Shown here: positions 15,774-23,619 of the stretch, piece by piece
How the letters are laid out: every line of letters begins with the position of its first letter
Numbering within the stretch: the stretch's first letter is position 1
Source: UBA2030 sp049969475
Lineage (GTDB): Bacteria; Bacteroidota; Bacteroidia; Bacteroidales; TTA-H9
Assembly (NCBI GenBank): GCA_049969475.1
Contig: JBMFOU010000027.1
Location: 1 to 43,544 of the forward strand
Length of the DNA stretch: 43,544 bases
Reading direction: 5' to 3'
Notes under the pieces: generated by a model
The model's input: the letters and a program-made list of their open reading frames with translations, nothing else
The model's database searches: none
What the model was told of the DNA's origin: nothing
Position numbers and translations under genes: made by a program

Positions 15774-16168
15774 TAGCCGCTTATAAAGTTTACCAACCAT
15801 TGGAGAGTTCCCGGGAAAAATAATAAACATCCAGGTATTGCTTCATAAACCAAGAATGAATTTCGGGTCTTTCGAAAAGGTAGACCTGTAGCTACGAGGC
15901 TTCTAAATCCATTGCTTCTCCCACTGATTTATCTGTACTAACTCTAAGTGCATCAGATTGGGTAGTTAGTAATATACCTGCTCATACCCCAAGGGATATG
16001 CCTGATCATTTCATGATTCCGGGCTTAATATAAGAGGGAAATTTCATGGGGTTAAGAATGTCCTTTACATGTCTTAAGCCTACGGGCCCTGATAACACCT
16101 CTGTTTATTTATGAAGCTCTGTAGAGAGTTTTTTTTAAAACCAGAAAAATTATTTCGTTCCCTAAAAA
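15774..16168. other. Gene-free boundary between backbone and accessory island
   Basis: No coding gene is seen. A short hairpin CTCT-GTAG-AGAG followed by eight T lies near 16118-16133 and could act as a weak plus-strand terminator. Composition becomes AT-rich toward the right, where the first operator-like element begins at 16169. No tRNA-like or integrase-associated attachment site was recognised. Confidence 0.4.
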
Positions 16169-16203
16169 TTGCAAATAGGCTGCAATCCCGCAATTAATAT
16201 TTG
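16169..16203 (+). promoter_or_regulatory. Operator-like element copy 1 with -7 element
   Basis: TTGCAAATAGGCTGCAAT (16169-16186) has inverted ends TTGCA/TGCAA around seven bases. A -7-like TAATATTTG ends exactly 17 bases after it at 16203. This is the same geometry as copy 3 at 19596-19630. The element occupies about the -33 position, consistent with a repressor or activator site. Confidence 0.6.
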
Positions 16204-16261
16204 CGCGATAAAAAACAAGACTACAATACAATGGTAATAAAAAAAATATTACAGAAAAAAA

Positions 16262-16296
16262 TTGCAAATAGGCTGCAATAAGAGGTTGAAAATTCG
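16262..16296 (+). promoter_or_regulatory. Operator-like element copy 2
   Basis: An identical TTGCAAATAGGCTGCAAT lies at 16262-16279, 93 bases after copy 1. At the same 17-base spacing the sequence is TGAAAATTCG, a degenerate -7. The next gene starts at 16321. Two copies before one operon suggest co-operative binding or two alternative promoters. Confidence 0.55.
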
Positions 16297-16320
16297 CAAA
16301 CAATTAAAACTTCTAATCGT

Positions 16321-16587
16321 ATGACCCAAAATTTTTTAAAAGCAAAGAATTTGACGCTTTACTTTCTGAAGCCCCTGGATAGGCTTACTGACATAAGTGC
16401 TACCCCGGATGCTGTCGATTCAGCGTTGCCGAAAAAAGAAATATACTCTTTCTGTGCCCTCGTAGAACACGACCCTAAGTATTACAGGGATATAGGGTTA
16501 TCCCAGCGAAAACCTGGCGAAAAATGCTTCTATAGTGGAACTATACTGGTTTATCAATTTATACATCTAAAAACTGAATTAAAATGA
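16321..16587 (+). CDS. Small protein of unknown function, first gene of the helicase operon
   Basis: An 88-residue protein that I do not recognise. It has no signal peptide, no clear membrane helix and no Cys/His metal cluster. The middle is polar and charged (KKEIYSFCALVEHDPKYYRD) and the C-terminus is aromatic. The gene starts 25 bases after the second operator element and its stop overlaps the helicase start by four bases (ATGA), so the two are translationally coupled. It could be a small partner or regulator of the helicase. Confidence 0.6.
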   Translation: MTQNFLKAKNLTLYFLKPLDRLTDISATPDAVDSALPKKEIYSFCALVEHDPKYYRDIGLSQRKPGEKCFYSGTILVYQFIHLKTELK

Positions 16588-17741
16588 CGTGGATCATCAG
16601 AGAAGACCAGCTGGACCCCGACCAGCGGGAATTTATAGATAAGAAATTATATGAAAGGGGAAGAATCTGGATACGCGGTTTTGCCGGAAGCGGTAAGACG
16701 ATTCTGCTGGTGTTTACCATTCGTGAAATACTTCGTCGGAAACCCGATGCAAAAATTGCAGTGGTAATGTTCACCCACGCCTTGCTCGATCTCTTTCGAA
16801 CAGGGATGCGAGAGCTACAGCTGCCCTCATCCGTAGTTACAACTACCATGTATGATTTTGTTGAAAACGACCACCGAGAGTACGATTATGTAATCTGCGA
16901 TGAAGTGCAGGATATTCCCCTAAAGGTTATTCGCAAAATGATGGGAAAAACTTCTCATTTGATAGTAGCCGGCGATGTCCTGCAATCAATTTACGATAGG
17001 GATCCCCGCTACAGAGAGGAAATTCCCTCCCCAAGCACCCTCGAACGTGCACTGGAAGGAACCTTGTATGAATTGACTATTATTCATCGCCTAACAGCCA
17101 ACATCATAGCTGCAGTTAAAGCATTGTTGCCCGGACAACGCATCTGGAGCAGCCAACGCGATATGACCCGGCAAAATGTAGATGTTTTATTAATAAAGTC
17201 TGAAAATTTGGAGGAAGAGGTGAAATATGTATACAACAAGGCCGTGGAAGCTTCCAGCGTGGGCAATGTTACAGCCATACTTCTTCCCAATCATCAATTA
17301 ATTGGAGTTTTTGTAAGTACTCTACTTGAGGTTATGGGAAAGCCCCAATGGAATATCACAACAAATAATTATGGAAAACCCGATTACTTCCAACTCAATC
17401 AACATCTTAGCCATAATGAGATCAATATCGAATATGTTGGAAATAGCTATGGATCACTTGAAGGTGCCAGCCGCCGTATGGACATCATTCTTATGACTTA
17501 TCATAGTGCTAAAGGACTCGATTTTGACGATGTATTTCTTCCCTTGCTTTCCAATTATCACACGGGTTCATTAAAAGACGTCCTTTTCATGGTAGCCATG
17601 ACCCGTTCTCGTAAAAATCTTTATTTAAGTTATGCTGGACGTCCGATTCCTCAAATCGATAGAATAAGTAAGTATTGTAAAGTCATACACGCTAAGGAAG
17701 AGTATATAAATGACAGGAATAAAAATTTTTTTGATTTTTAA
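16584..17741 (+). CDS. Compact UvrD-like superfamily 1 helicase
   Basis: A 385-residue SF1 helicase. Walker A is GFAGSGKT (32-39), Walker B is VICDEVQD with Asp106-Glu107, motif III reads VAGDVLQSIYD, motif IV is near IHRLT, and the C-terminal motifs V and VI are MTYHSAKGLDFDDVFLP and VAMTRSRKNLYLSY. It is about half the length of UvrD or Rep because the 1B and 2B insertions are missing, as in many defence-associated helicases. It is coupled to the 88-residue gene and followed after 26 bases by a 586-residue partner. Its action on DNA or RNA is presumed from the motifs. Confidence 0.85.
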   Translation: MTWIIREDQLDPDQREFIDKKLYERGRIWIRGFAGSGKTILLVFTIREILRRKPDAKIAVVMFTHALLDLFRTGMRELQLPSSVVTTTMYDFVENDHREYDYVICDEVQDIPLKVIRKMMGKTSHLIVAGDVLQSIYDRDPRYREEIPSPSTLERALEGTLYELTIIHRLTANIIAAVKALLPGQRIWSSQRDMTRQNVDVLLIKSENLEEEVKYVYNKAVEASSVGNVTAILLPNHQLIGVFVSTLLEVMGKPQWNITTNNYGKPDYFQLNQHLSHNEINIEYVGNSYGSLEGASRRMDIILMTYHSAKGLDFDDVFLPLLSNYHTGSLKDVLFMVAMTRSRKNLYLSYAGRPIPQIDRISKYCKVIHAKEEYINDRNKNFFDF

Positions 17742-17767
17742 TTTATTATAATTAAACACTTATAATT

Positions 17768-19528
17768 ATGACCAGATACATAGCAGTAATACCGAGAGAA
17801 TTTGTTAATTCCATGTTTGCATACGGGTTTATTCGAATACCGGTTTCTATGGCAGTAAAAAATTCAACCGAAATGCGAAACTCGTTTTACACGATAGTCA
17901 TGGAGCTATTGAAAAGCCAGCCCCTGTTTATTTGGGATACAGATTACGTAATTATCAATTGGGAATCGGAAAATGAAAAGACATCGTCCAATATCCCCTT
18001 TCATAAAATTGATATAGAACATATAATCAGCATAACTCCACTATCGGAGATGGCTGCCGATTTCTTGCGCTCCCGTTGGGATCCCCGCATATGGCTGACA
18101 AGGCCATTGGATGAAAATTTATTAAGGGAAATAAGAATTGAAAATCTGAAAGAAGAGCGAAGAAAAGCACTTAAAATTTTATGGAAAATTTTGGCCATAA
18201 GTAAACCCTTTGAGCCTATTCTTGACGAACTAAGGGAAATGAATCTGATAGAAGGCCTCATGCGCCGCATAGAACCGGAAAATACGAGTGCTCCCTCGGA
18301 AAAGAATTATTGGAGTGTTGTCATGGCTTACGATCGCCACAACCACTATCCCAACGACATCTCAGGATTCTTCTTCGATGCAGGAGAGGTATTGGCCCGG
18401 AGTATCGGAGCAGATAACAATTACTCCAAAACACATTATTATATGACTCTGCGTGCGATCATCGAAAAAAACAGCGATATCAAGCTTAATGAGCTTCTCG
18501 AAGAGCTAGAAAATAATGAGTTTGATTCGTACAGAAAGATGTCCACCTTTAATTCTGTCAGAGCCTACAGAATAACGCCTGTATATTTTATGCTGCGCCA
18601 GAACATCCAGGATGTGAATTACGATCTTTCAGAGAGTTGGCTCATAAAACAACAGGAAATTATTCGCAATCTCTTGCAGGAAGATTTTGAATTTGTCATC
18701 GTTTTGCTGGCTTATTTTCTAGGCTATGAAAAGTTGGCTCCCTATTATCTGGAGACCTACCCCCCACGTATCTTTTCCGGTAATTCCACGAAAAGGAACA
18801 TTGCCACTTATCCTCCATCGTATCCTAAAAAGAATGCTCAAAATAGTTCAATATTTGAAAACCAGGAAAAACAGAATCAGCCTGAGAGCAGATCAGAAAC
18901 TGTTGGAGGTGAAACGGCTACTATCCTTTCAGGAACTGATAATTCGGTTGAAAATCAAAAGAATACAACTCCTTCCCAACATCATGCGAGCGAATTGGCA
19001 ACTACCATTGAACATAATATTACTGAGTCGTCGCTGAGCTCATCGAGCGAGCCCATATCTCCTGAAAGTTCTAAAACCATCTTTGATAACGATCAACATT
19101 TTGAAAATGAACAACAAACAGAAACACCCGAACGCCCTAATGACTATCCAAGCCAGGAGTTAGCTCAAGTGCCTAACCTAAATTCTACGCGCAATATAGA
19201 ATCAGAAAAATCACCTGAAGGAGAAACCTATGCCAATCCCTCTGAAGAAGTAAATTTCCCAGAAAGTCATGTTGAAACAGCTTCTTCAGATTCAAAAGCT
19301 TTAACAGATATACATACTCAACTAAACCAGGCCATTGAGGAGTTTCTGAGTGAACGCAAAGAAGCGACTCTCGACGAAATAGTAGGAATGCTAAATCATA
19401 AATTCAACAAAAATTATACAAAACAACAAATAAACGATATGATCAAACAAAATCCGAGATTCATTAATAGAAAGGTTAATAAAAAGCACACAGTGTATAT
19501 TAATTCTCAGAAGAGGTTAGATGTATAG
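17768..19528 (+). CDS. Large protein of unknown function with a C-terminal winged-helix-like domain
   Basis: A 586-residue protein not recognised overall. Residues 1 to about 345 form a folded, charged, mostly helical part (it opens MTRYIAVIPREFVNSMFAYG). Residues about 345-510 are low-complexity and rich in Ser, Glu, Asn, Pro and Thr. The last ~70 residues (LNQAIEEFLSERKEATLDEI onward, with NHKFNKNYTKQQINDMIKQN) look like a HARE-HTH winged helix, a domain that binds nucleic acid. It follows the SF1 helicase closely and probably works with it, perhaps as a targeting subunit. Confidence 0.7.
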   Translation: MTRYIAVIPREFVNSMFAYGFIRIPVSMAVKNSTEMRNSFYTIVMELLKSQPLFIWDTDYVIINWESENEKTSSNIPFHKIDIEHIISITPLSEMAADFLRSRWDPRIWLTRPLDENLLREIRIENLKEERRKALKILWKILAISKPFEPILDELREMNLIEGLMRRIEPENTSAPSEKNYWSVVMAYDRHNHYPNDISGFFFDAGEVLARSIGADNNYSKTHYYMTLRAIIEKNSDIKLNELLEELENNEFDSYRKMSTFNSVRAYRITPVYFMLRQNIQDVNYDLSESWLIKQQEIIRNLLQEDFEFVIVLLAYFLGYEKLAPYYLETYPPRIFSGNSTKRNIATYPPSYPKKNAQNSSIFENQEKQNQPESRSETVGGETATILSGTDNSVENQKNTTPSQHHASELATTIEHNITESSLSSSSEPISPESSKTIFDNDQHFENEQQTETPERPNDYPSQELAQVPNLNSTRNIESEKSPEGETYANPSEEVNFPESHVETASSDSKALTDIHTQLNQAIEEFLSERKEATLDEIVGMLNHKFNKNYTKQQINDMIKQNPRFINRKVNKKHTVYINSQKRLDV

Positions 19529-19539
19529 TCATCTAAAAC

Positions 19540-19564
19540 ATTCATTATAAATAACTTAATGAAT
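19540..19564 (+). other. Hairpin after the helicase operon
   Basis: ATTCATTA (19540-19547) pairs perfectly with TAATGAAT (19557-19564) with a nine-base loop, 12 bases after the stop codon at 19528. It has no U-run directly behind it, so it may stabilise the 3' end rather than terminate. Confidence 0.4.
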
Positions 19565-19595
19565 TATAGAATAAAAAAATCAACCGATAAAAATT

Positions 19596-19630
19596 TTGCA
19601 AATAGACTGCAATACCCCTCTATACTTTTG
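19596..19630 (+). promoter_or_regulatory. Operator-like element copy 3 with -7 element before the HNH gene
   Basis: TTGCAAATAGACTGCAAT (19596-19613) differs from copies 1 and 2 by one base (G to A at the eleventh position). A -7 element TACTTTTG (19623-19630, then C) ends 17 bases after it, exactly as in copy 1. The HNH start codon is at 19665 behind TAGGAGGT. Confidence 0.65.
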
Positions 19631-19664
19631 CACTCATGGAAATCAAATAATAGGAGGTAAACCT

Positions 19665-19955
19665 ATGAAAACAGAAAATGATAAAAATTATAATGAAAAC
19701 ATGTACGAAAGCCTGCTTCAAACATCTGAATGGCAGCAACGACGTGAAGAAATACTCCGCCGGGATGGATATCGATGCAGAGTTTGCAATTCTTCGGATA
19801 ATCTGCAGGTTCATCATCGGCAATATCACTACGACACCCAGCATGACTCGTTCAAAAAACCCTGGGAATACGATGATGCTAATCTTATCACGCTGTGTGA
19901 ATCGTGCCATAAAAAGGGACACGAACTATACAAAATACCGGTATTTTATATTTAA
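19665..19955 (+). CDS. Small HNH endonuclease
   Basis: A 96-residue protein with a compact HNH fold. The zinc-binding pairs CRVC (near 41-44) and CESCH (near 81-85) bracket the catalytic LQVHHRQYH and DDANLITLC. Family members cut DNA or nick it with a beta-beta-alpha-metal site. The ATG at 19665 is chosen because a strong Shine-Dalgarno (TAGGAGGT) precedes it and the upstream frame crosses the promoter. It heads an operon with a helical protein and a DUF4407 membrane protein and shares its operator with the helicase operon. Confidence 0.85.
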   Translation: MKTENDKNYNENMYESLLQTSEWQQRREEILRRDGYRCRVCNSSDNLQVHHRQYHYDTQHDSFKKPWEYDDANLITLCESCHKKGHELYKIPVFYI

Positions 19956-19986
19956 ACATTTAACCCAAATTAAAAACCTAAATCAT

Positions 19987-20598
19987 ATGACTAAGAGAAA
20001 TTTAATATTCCGTATCATTAACTTATTCAGTAAAAATAATAACAAAATCAACCCACCTGAAACAGAAGCAGAAAAGCATGAAATACCACGCAACTTGTTC
20101 GTTAACGATAATCCGCCTTCAGTGCTCGCGCATCCTAAGGAAACAAAGCCAGAAGAGGTAACCTCTGTGCCTGAAAAAGTGGAAGTTAAGGGCATTTTAC
20201 AGGAATTTCTCGAACGCGACCATTTTACAACCGGTTACGCAGATGGATATCGTTTTCATAGTGGAGAGATTAAAAATAACAAAATCAGTGTGTTGCTCTC
20301 TGAATTCCGTAACCTGGTAAAAATCCGTATCGAGCAGGTGAATGCAGAGTTGCTCCATATCGACCATGCCATTATCAACTTGGAAGGTCTATCCGAACCT
20401 ATGACCCAGAAAATAAAACTTACCCGCGAAAATTTGGTGGAACAGCGTAATCGACTTCAGCATGAACTGGAACTCTCGGTGGATAAGGAAGGCCTTGTAG
20501 CTCAGGTAATTCACACCTATGAAGATGGCTTTCTGCGTGGAACTGAACAGTGGTTCGAAGAATCATCTTTACTGGGCTTCAAACCTATGTTGAAATAA
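19987..20598 (+). CDS. Helical cytosolic protein of unknown function
   Basis: A 203-residue protein that I do not recognise. The N-terminus is basic (MTKRNLIFRIINLFSKNNNK) and could act as a membrane-facing amphipathic helix. A Pro/Glu/Lys-rich linker follows to about residue 70. The C-terminal 130 residues are mostly helical with coiled-coil character (KIRIEQVNAELLHIDHAIIN, MTQKIKLTRENLVEQRNRLQ) and end in an aromatic tail. It lies between HNH and the DUF4407 membrane protein with a 29-base gap and may partner with the latter. Confidence 0.6.
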   Translation: MTKRNLIFRIINLFSKNNNKINPPETEAEKHEIPRNLFVNDNPPSVLAHPKETKPEEVTSVPEKVEVKGILQEFLERDHFTTGYADGYRFHSGEIKNNKISVLLSEFRNLVKIRIEQVNAELLHIDHAIINLEGLSEPMTQKIKLTRENLVEQRNRLQHELELSVDKEGLVAQVIHTYEDGFLRGTEQWFEESSLLGFKPMLK

Positions 20599-20627
20599 TC
20601 TGGTTTTAAACAAAATAAAAATTGAAT

Positions 20628-21605
20628 ATGACGAAAAAAAACAGATTTCTCAAATTTGCTTGTGCAATCACAGGCGACGACTTCGACCTCCTGGTGATGG
20701 AACCTGTTCCCAGCCGACGCAAAGTGAAATTGCTCGCTTTGTCGGTTTTTTTGCCCACTTTCATTTGGGCAGTATCCGGATTTCTATTAGCCCAAAAGAT
20801 ACTAAATCTTGATTTATTAACCTCGATATTTATTAGCCTTGGTGCATCCCTACTTATATTTTCGTTAGAGCGAGTGATTATTATGGGTCCATCCAAGCGC
20901 ATAGTGAGGAATATGAGGATTGTATTGGGGATTGTAATTGCCCTTTTGGGTGCATTTGTCACCGACAACGTAATCTTCCACAACGACCTGATGGGCCAGC
21001 TCAACGAAATGAAAATAACAGCAGGGAATCAAGCCGCTGCACAAATAGAACAAGAATTGAAACCCGAACGAGCCCGTCTGGATTCCTTATTGGCTCTGGC
21101 TTATAACAATTGGCAAAGTGCCCTGGCTGCCGCCGCGGCTGAAGCTGATGGAACCGGAGGTAGCGGCCGTAAGGGGGTAGATGCCATCACACGTCTCAAA
21201 CTATCGAATGCCCAGCGCCTCGAGAGAGAATACCGGGATGCCCGTGAACAACGAAAGCATTTTGATATCACCAAGGAAGCCAAAATCGCCGAAGCCAGGC
21301 TAAAGGCAGAAAAAACTTACGAAAACCCTGGCTTGCTGACCATGATTAAAACATCGGTGAGATTTATTTTCTCCCATTGGGTAGTAGCTATAATCTACTT
21401 ATTGTTTCTATTGCTTATTGGATTAATTGAAATTATTCCCGTAACCCTCAAATTTTACCTGGACGAAACTTCTTACGAAAAGAAAATTGCAGCGATGGAA
21501 AAAATCTCTGAGCGTCGACTGGAGATGGTACTCAACCTTCCTGCAACACAAAAGTTGTCAACCAGCCATCGACAAGAATACACCTCAGTTCAACAATTTA
21601 ACTAA
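20628..21605 (+). CDS. DUF4407-type membrane protein
   Basis: A 325-residue inner-membrane protein with about four helices: two near the N-terminus (LLALSVFLPTFIWAVSGFLL and LLTSIFISLGASLLIFSL), one after RNMRIVLGIVIALLGAFV, then a long soluble helical stretch (about 130-240, coiled-coil, rich in Ala, Glu and Arg), and a last helix HWVVAIIYLLFLLLIGLIEI. This layout fits the DUF4407 family, whose role is unknown. The ATG at 20628 is chosen over an in-frame TTG six bases upstream. It is last in the HNH operon and ends before the hairpin at 21613. Confidence 0.7.
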   Translation: MTKKNRFLKFACAITGDDFDLLVMEPVPSRRKVKLLALSVFLPTFIWAVSGFLLAQKILNLDLLTSIFISLGASLLIFSLERVIIMGPSKRIVRNMRIVLGIVIALLGAFVTDNVIFHNDLMGQLNEMKITAGNQAAAQIEQELKPERARLDSLLALAYNNWQSALAAAAAEADGTGGSGRKGVDAITRLKLSNAQRLEREYRDAREQRKHFDITKEAKIAEARLKAEKTYENPGLLTMIKTSVRFIFSHWVVAIIYLLFLLLIGLIEIIPVTLKFYLDETSYEKKIAAMEKISERRLEMVLNLPATQKLSTSHRQEYTSVQQFN

Positions 21606-21612
21606 CTGAAGT

Positions 21613-21651
21613 CCCACCTTTGCTTTACACTCCCGTAAATGCAGAGGTGGG
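21613..21651. terminator. Long hairpin between convergent genes, likely two-way terminator
   Basis: CCCACCTTTGCTTTAC (21613-21628) pairs with GTAAATGCAGAGGTGGG (21635-21651) with one wobble pair and one bulged T, around the loop ACTCCC. This is a stem of about 16 pairs. It sits between the ends of the DUF4407 gene (plus) and the WYL gene (minus). There is no U-run, so termination by itself is not certain. Confidence 0.55.
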
Positions 21652-21694
21652 GCTGATCGGTTGGTGATAGGCTAAACTCTAAGCAACTCATCCG

Positions 21695-22690
21695 TCAAGT
21701 ATAGGCACTTAGCAAATGATTCAGATCTTGCTTAATTTTTTCCCTCAAATGCCCGGGTGCCTCAACTACTACATCCGCGCCAAAATAATGAATCAGCGAT
21801 ATAAGTTCCCGGGTTATGATAACCTTAATACGAATTTTTACATAGTCCTTTGTTTCTTCCAAAACTTCCTGACTTGCATGAATAGGCTTACTCAAAACAT
21901 AGCGGACCCTCGGAGGGGTAAAACGCAAAACGACTTCCTCAACCATCGCATCATCGGGAATAGATAGGCCCACAGCCTGGCTGAACTTCTCGCTCAAATT
22001 AACAGAAGGGGCAGCTGCAGGTTTATCGCTTACCACTAATTTTTTAATTCGGTCAAGCGCAAAAAGGCTGATTCCTTGCCGCAATGGAGATTGAGCCACC
22101 AAAAACCACCGACCGTTGAATTCCTTCAATATCCAGGGATTGCATAGCAGGTTATCTATCCTGGGCTTATTAAATGGATGATAATCAATAATTACCTGTA
22201 TCTCATCTTTTATAGCCTGAAGCAAAGGCATAATATGCTCCATCCCGAGAACCTGGAAAGGAAAATCGAACTGAATCAGAGGATCCATTTTCGTCATCCA
22301 GGCTGTGTCTTCCAGCTTTTTCAAGGCATCTTCCACTAACTTTACCAGAGGTAAATCGGCAATCCCCCTCAAAAATTCCCAGGCAGCATGGAGATTCTCA
22401 ATATCATCAGGGTTCAAAGGAGCATTTCGGATACTGTAGTCTGTATCTTCATAAAAGTATTTTCCATCTTTACAAACGATAGGTGCTCCAAAACCACCAT
22501 CCATCTCATCCCTCCTCATGAAACCGATGTCGTGCCTAAGTGTGCTCTCCGATACCGGATTCAGTGCACTATCCTGCAATATCTCGTTCACCCGGTCCAG
22601 CAACTCCTTGATAGTGTATTTGCGCTTTCCCCCCCTCAGAAGACTGTCGATAATCCTGTAGCGCATACTGGCGTTTTTATTGCTGGGCAT
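21695..22690 (-). CDS. WYL-domain transcriptional regulator
   Basis: A 331-residue regulator. The N-terminal ~70 residues form a helix-turn-helix (KYTIKELLDRVNEILQ, then SESTLRHDIGFMRRDEMDG). The central WYL domain has IQVIIDYHPFNKPRID and WILKEFNGRWFLVAQSPLRQ, and the C-terminal WCX part runs from about 240. WYL domains sense nucleic acid or nucleotide ligands and control many phage-defence and CRISPR loci. The gene is divergent from the DHH-CorA operon (131 bases between start codons), which suggests it regulates that operon and perhaps also the three TTGCAAATAGRCTGCAAT sites. A TACTTTTG -7 element precedes it. Confidence 0.88.
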   Translation of the reverse strand: MPSNKNASMRYRIIDSLLRGGKRKYTIKELLDRVNEILQDSALNPVSESTLRHDIGFMRRDEMDGGFGAPIVCKDGKYFYEDTDYSIRNAPLNPDDIENLHAAWEFLRGIADLPLVKLVEDALKKLEDTAWMTKMDPLIQFDFPFQVLGMEHIMPLLQAIKDEIQVIIDYHPFNKPRIDNLLCNPWILKEFNGRWFLVAQSPLRQGISLFALDRIKKLVVSDKPAAAPSVNLSEKFSQAVGLSIPDDAMVEEVVLRFTPPRVRYVLSKPIHASQEVLEETKDYVKIRIKVIITRELISLIHYFGADVVVEAPGHLREKIKQDLNHLLSAYT

Positions 22691-22716
22691 GGACGAAAAT
22701 TTTTTAAAATTGCAAA

Positions 22717-22724
22717 CAAAAGTA
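22717..22724 (-). promoter_or_regulatory. -7 promoter element of the WYL regulator
   Basis: On the minus strand TACTTTTG matches TAnnTTTG, 26 bases upstream of the ATG at 22690. On the plus strand TTGCAAA (22710-22716) lies just downstream of the promoter and equals one half of the island's operator element, possibly an autoregulatory half-site. Confidence 0.5.
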
Positions 22725-22783
22725 AATAAGGATTGGAAATTGGTTTTGAGTCCATTTGAAAATTTTCGTAAGCCCAGTCTTCT

Positions 22784-22791
22784 TAAATTTG
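22784..22791 (+). promoter_or_regulatory. -7 promoter element of the DHH-CorA operon
   Basis: TAAATTTG matches TAnnTTTG, 29 bases before the ATG at 22821. It is divergent from the WYL promoter, with 59 bases between the two elements. Confidence 0.5.
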
Positions 22792-22820
22792 ATTTTAACT
22801 TATCGAAATGTTATTTTATC

Positions 22821-23600
22821 ATGATAGACAAACAATTAACCCTATTTCTACTCGGAGGCTATGACTTAGAAATGCTGACTATAAGGCGGCTGCTAAAAAG
22901 AAAAGGCTATAATTTTGTGGATAAGAAACTAAGCTGGGGCGCAAAATTAAGTGCCTACAAGGAGTCCTTTGATACGCTTCATCATTACATTGGTATTGAG
23001 CTTATTGATGATATAACCCCACCCGCTCGTTATACATCCATTGATCATCACAATAATGACTACGAAAAGCCATCAGCCCTTGAACAAGTAGCTGCATTGG
23101 TAGGCCATTCACTAACACGATATGAACAATTGGTTGCAGCCAACGATAAAGGATACATCCCTGCCATGCAGGCCCTGGGGGCATCCAAAGAAGAGATTCT
23201 AAGAATCCGCCGTAAAGACAGAGCTGCTCAAGGAATTTCGTTAAAGGAAGAGAAAATAATACTCAACCCTGCTCATCTTCAAATTGAGCAGATAGGTGAA
23301 ATACTTGTCGTCCAAACCCCCTTTGAAAGGTTTTCTCCCATAGTAGATTATTTTTACCCCCAGAGGCATCTTATCGTTTTCAACGACCATGAACTCATGT
23401 ATTATGGCTCCCTCACAGCCCGTCTGGTAGATATCTTGCAAAGCCTCTTAAAGGAAAATAAAATATTTTACGGAGGTAATCCTCCTTCCTTTCTCGGCAC
23501 TGGAAAAGGTTTTTTTTCGAAACCGGAGCTTGAAATATTGAAAAATCAAATTATTTCATTAAGTTTGAACCCTAATTTAAATAACCAAGTTCCCAGGTAG
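22821..23600 (+). CDS. DHH-family phosphodiesterase, probable second-messenger degrading enzyme
   Basis: A 259-residue protein with DHH-family motifs in order: Asp15 in LGGYDLEM, Asp63-Asp64 in ELIDDITPP, the DHH triad at 75-77 in SIDHHNND, and Asp109 in AANDKGY. A Gly-rich stretch (FYGGNPPSFLGTGKGFF) near 225-240 could correspond to the DHHA1 substrate loop. In Bacteroides type III-B loci an NrnA-like DHH enzyme next to corA hydrolyses the SAM-AMP signal made by Cas10; this gene lies 18 bases before a CorA gene and upstream of cmr genes. That role is inferred from this context. The open frame extends to 22680, but the ATG at 22821 follows the -7 element and gives the usual start. Confidence 0.72.
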   Translation: MIDKQLTLFLLGGYDLEMLTIRRLLKRKGYNFVDKKLSWGAKLSAYKESFDTLHHYIGIELIDDITPPARYTSIDHHNNDYEKPSALEQVAALVGHSLTRYEQLVAANDKGYIPAMQALGASKEEILRIRRKDRAAQGISLKEEKIILNPAHLQIEQIGEILVVQTPFERFSPIVDYFYPQRHLIVFNDHELMYYGSLTARLVDILQSLLKENKIFYGGNPPSFLGTGKGFFSKPELEILKNQIISLSLNPNLNNQVPR

Positions 23601-23601
23601 G

Positions 23602-23619
23602 TTTCAATATCAGTTGAAA
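23602..23619 (+). other. Inverted repeat at the corA start
   Basis: TTTCAA (23602-23607) and TTGAAA (23614-23619) form a perfect six-pair stem over TATCAG, and the last A is the first base of the corA start codon. An mRNA hairpin here could limit corA translation. It is a single copy. Confidence 0.4.

Noticed and set aside
16109..16303. 64-codon minus-strand frame with a repeated AAYLQF motif
   Set aside because: The repeated peptide is only the translation of the two operator copies; there is no other sign of a gene.
23602..23619. TTTCAATATCAGTTGAAA as a stray CRISPR repeat
   Set aside because: It is a single copy, too short, and not similar to the repeat-like unit at 43509-43544.
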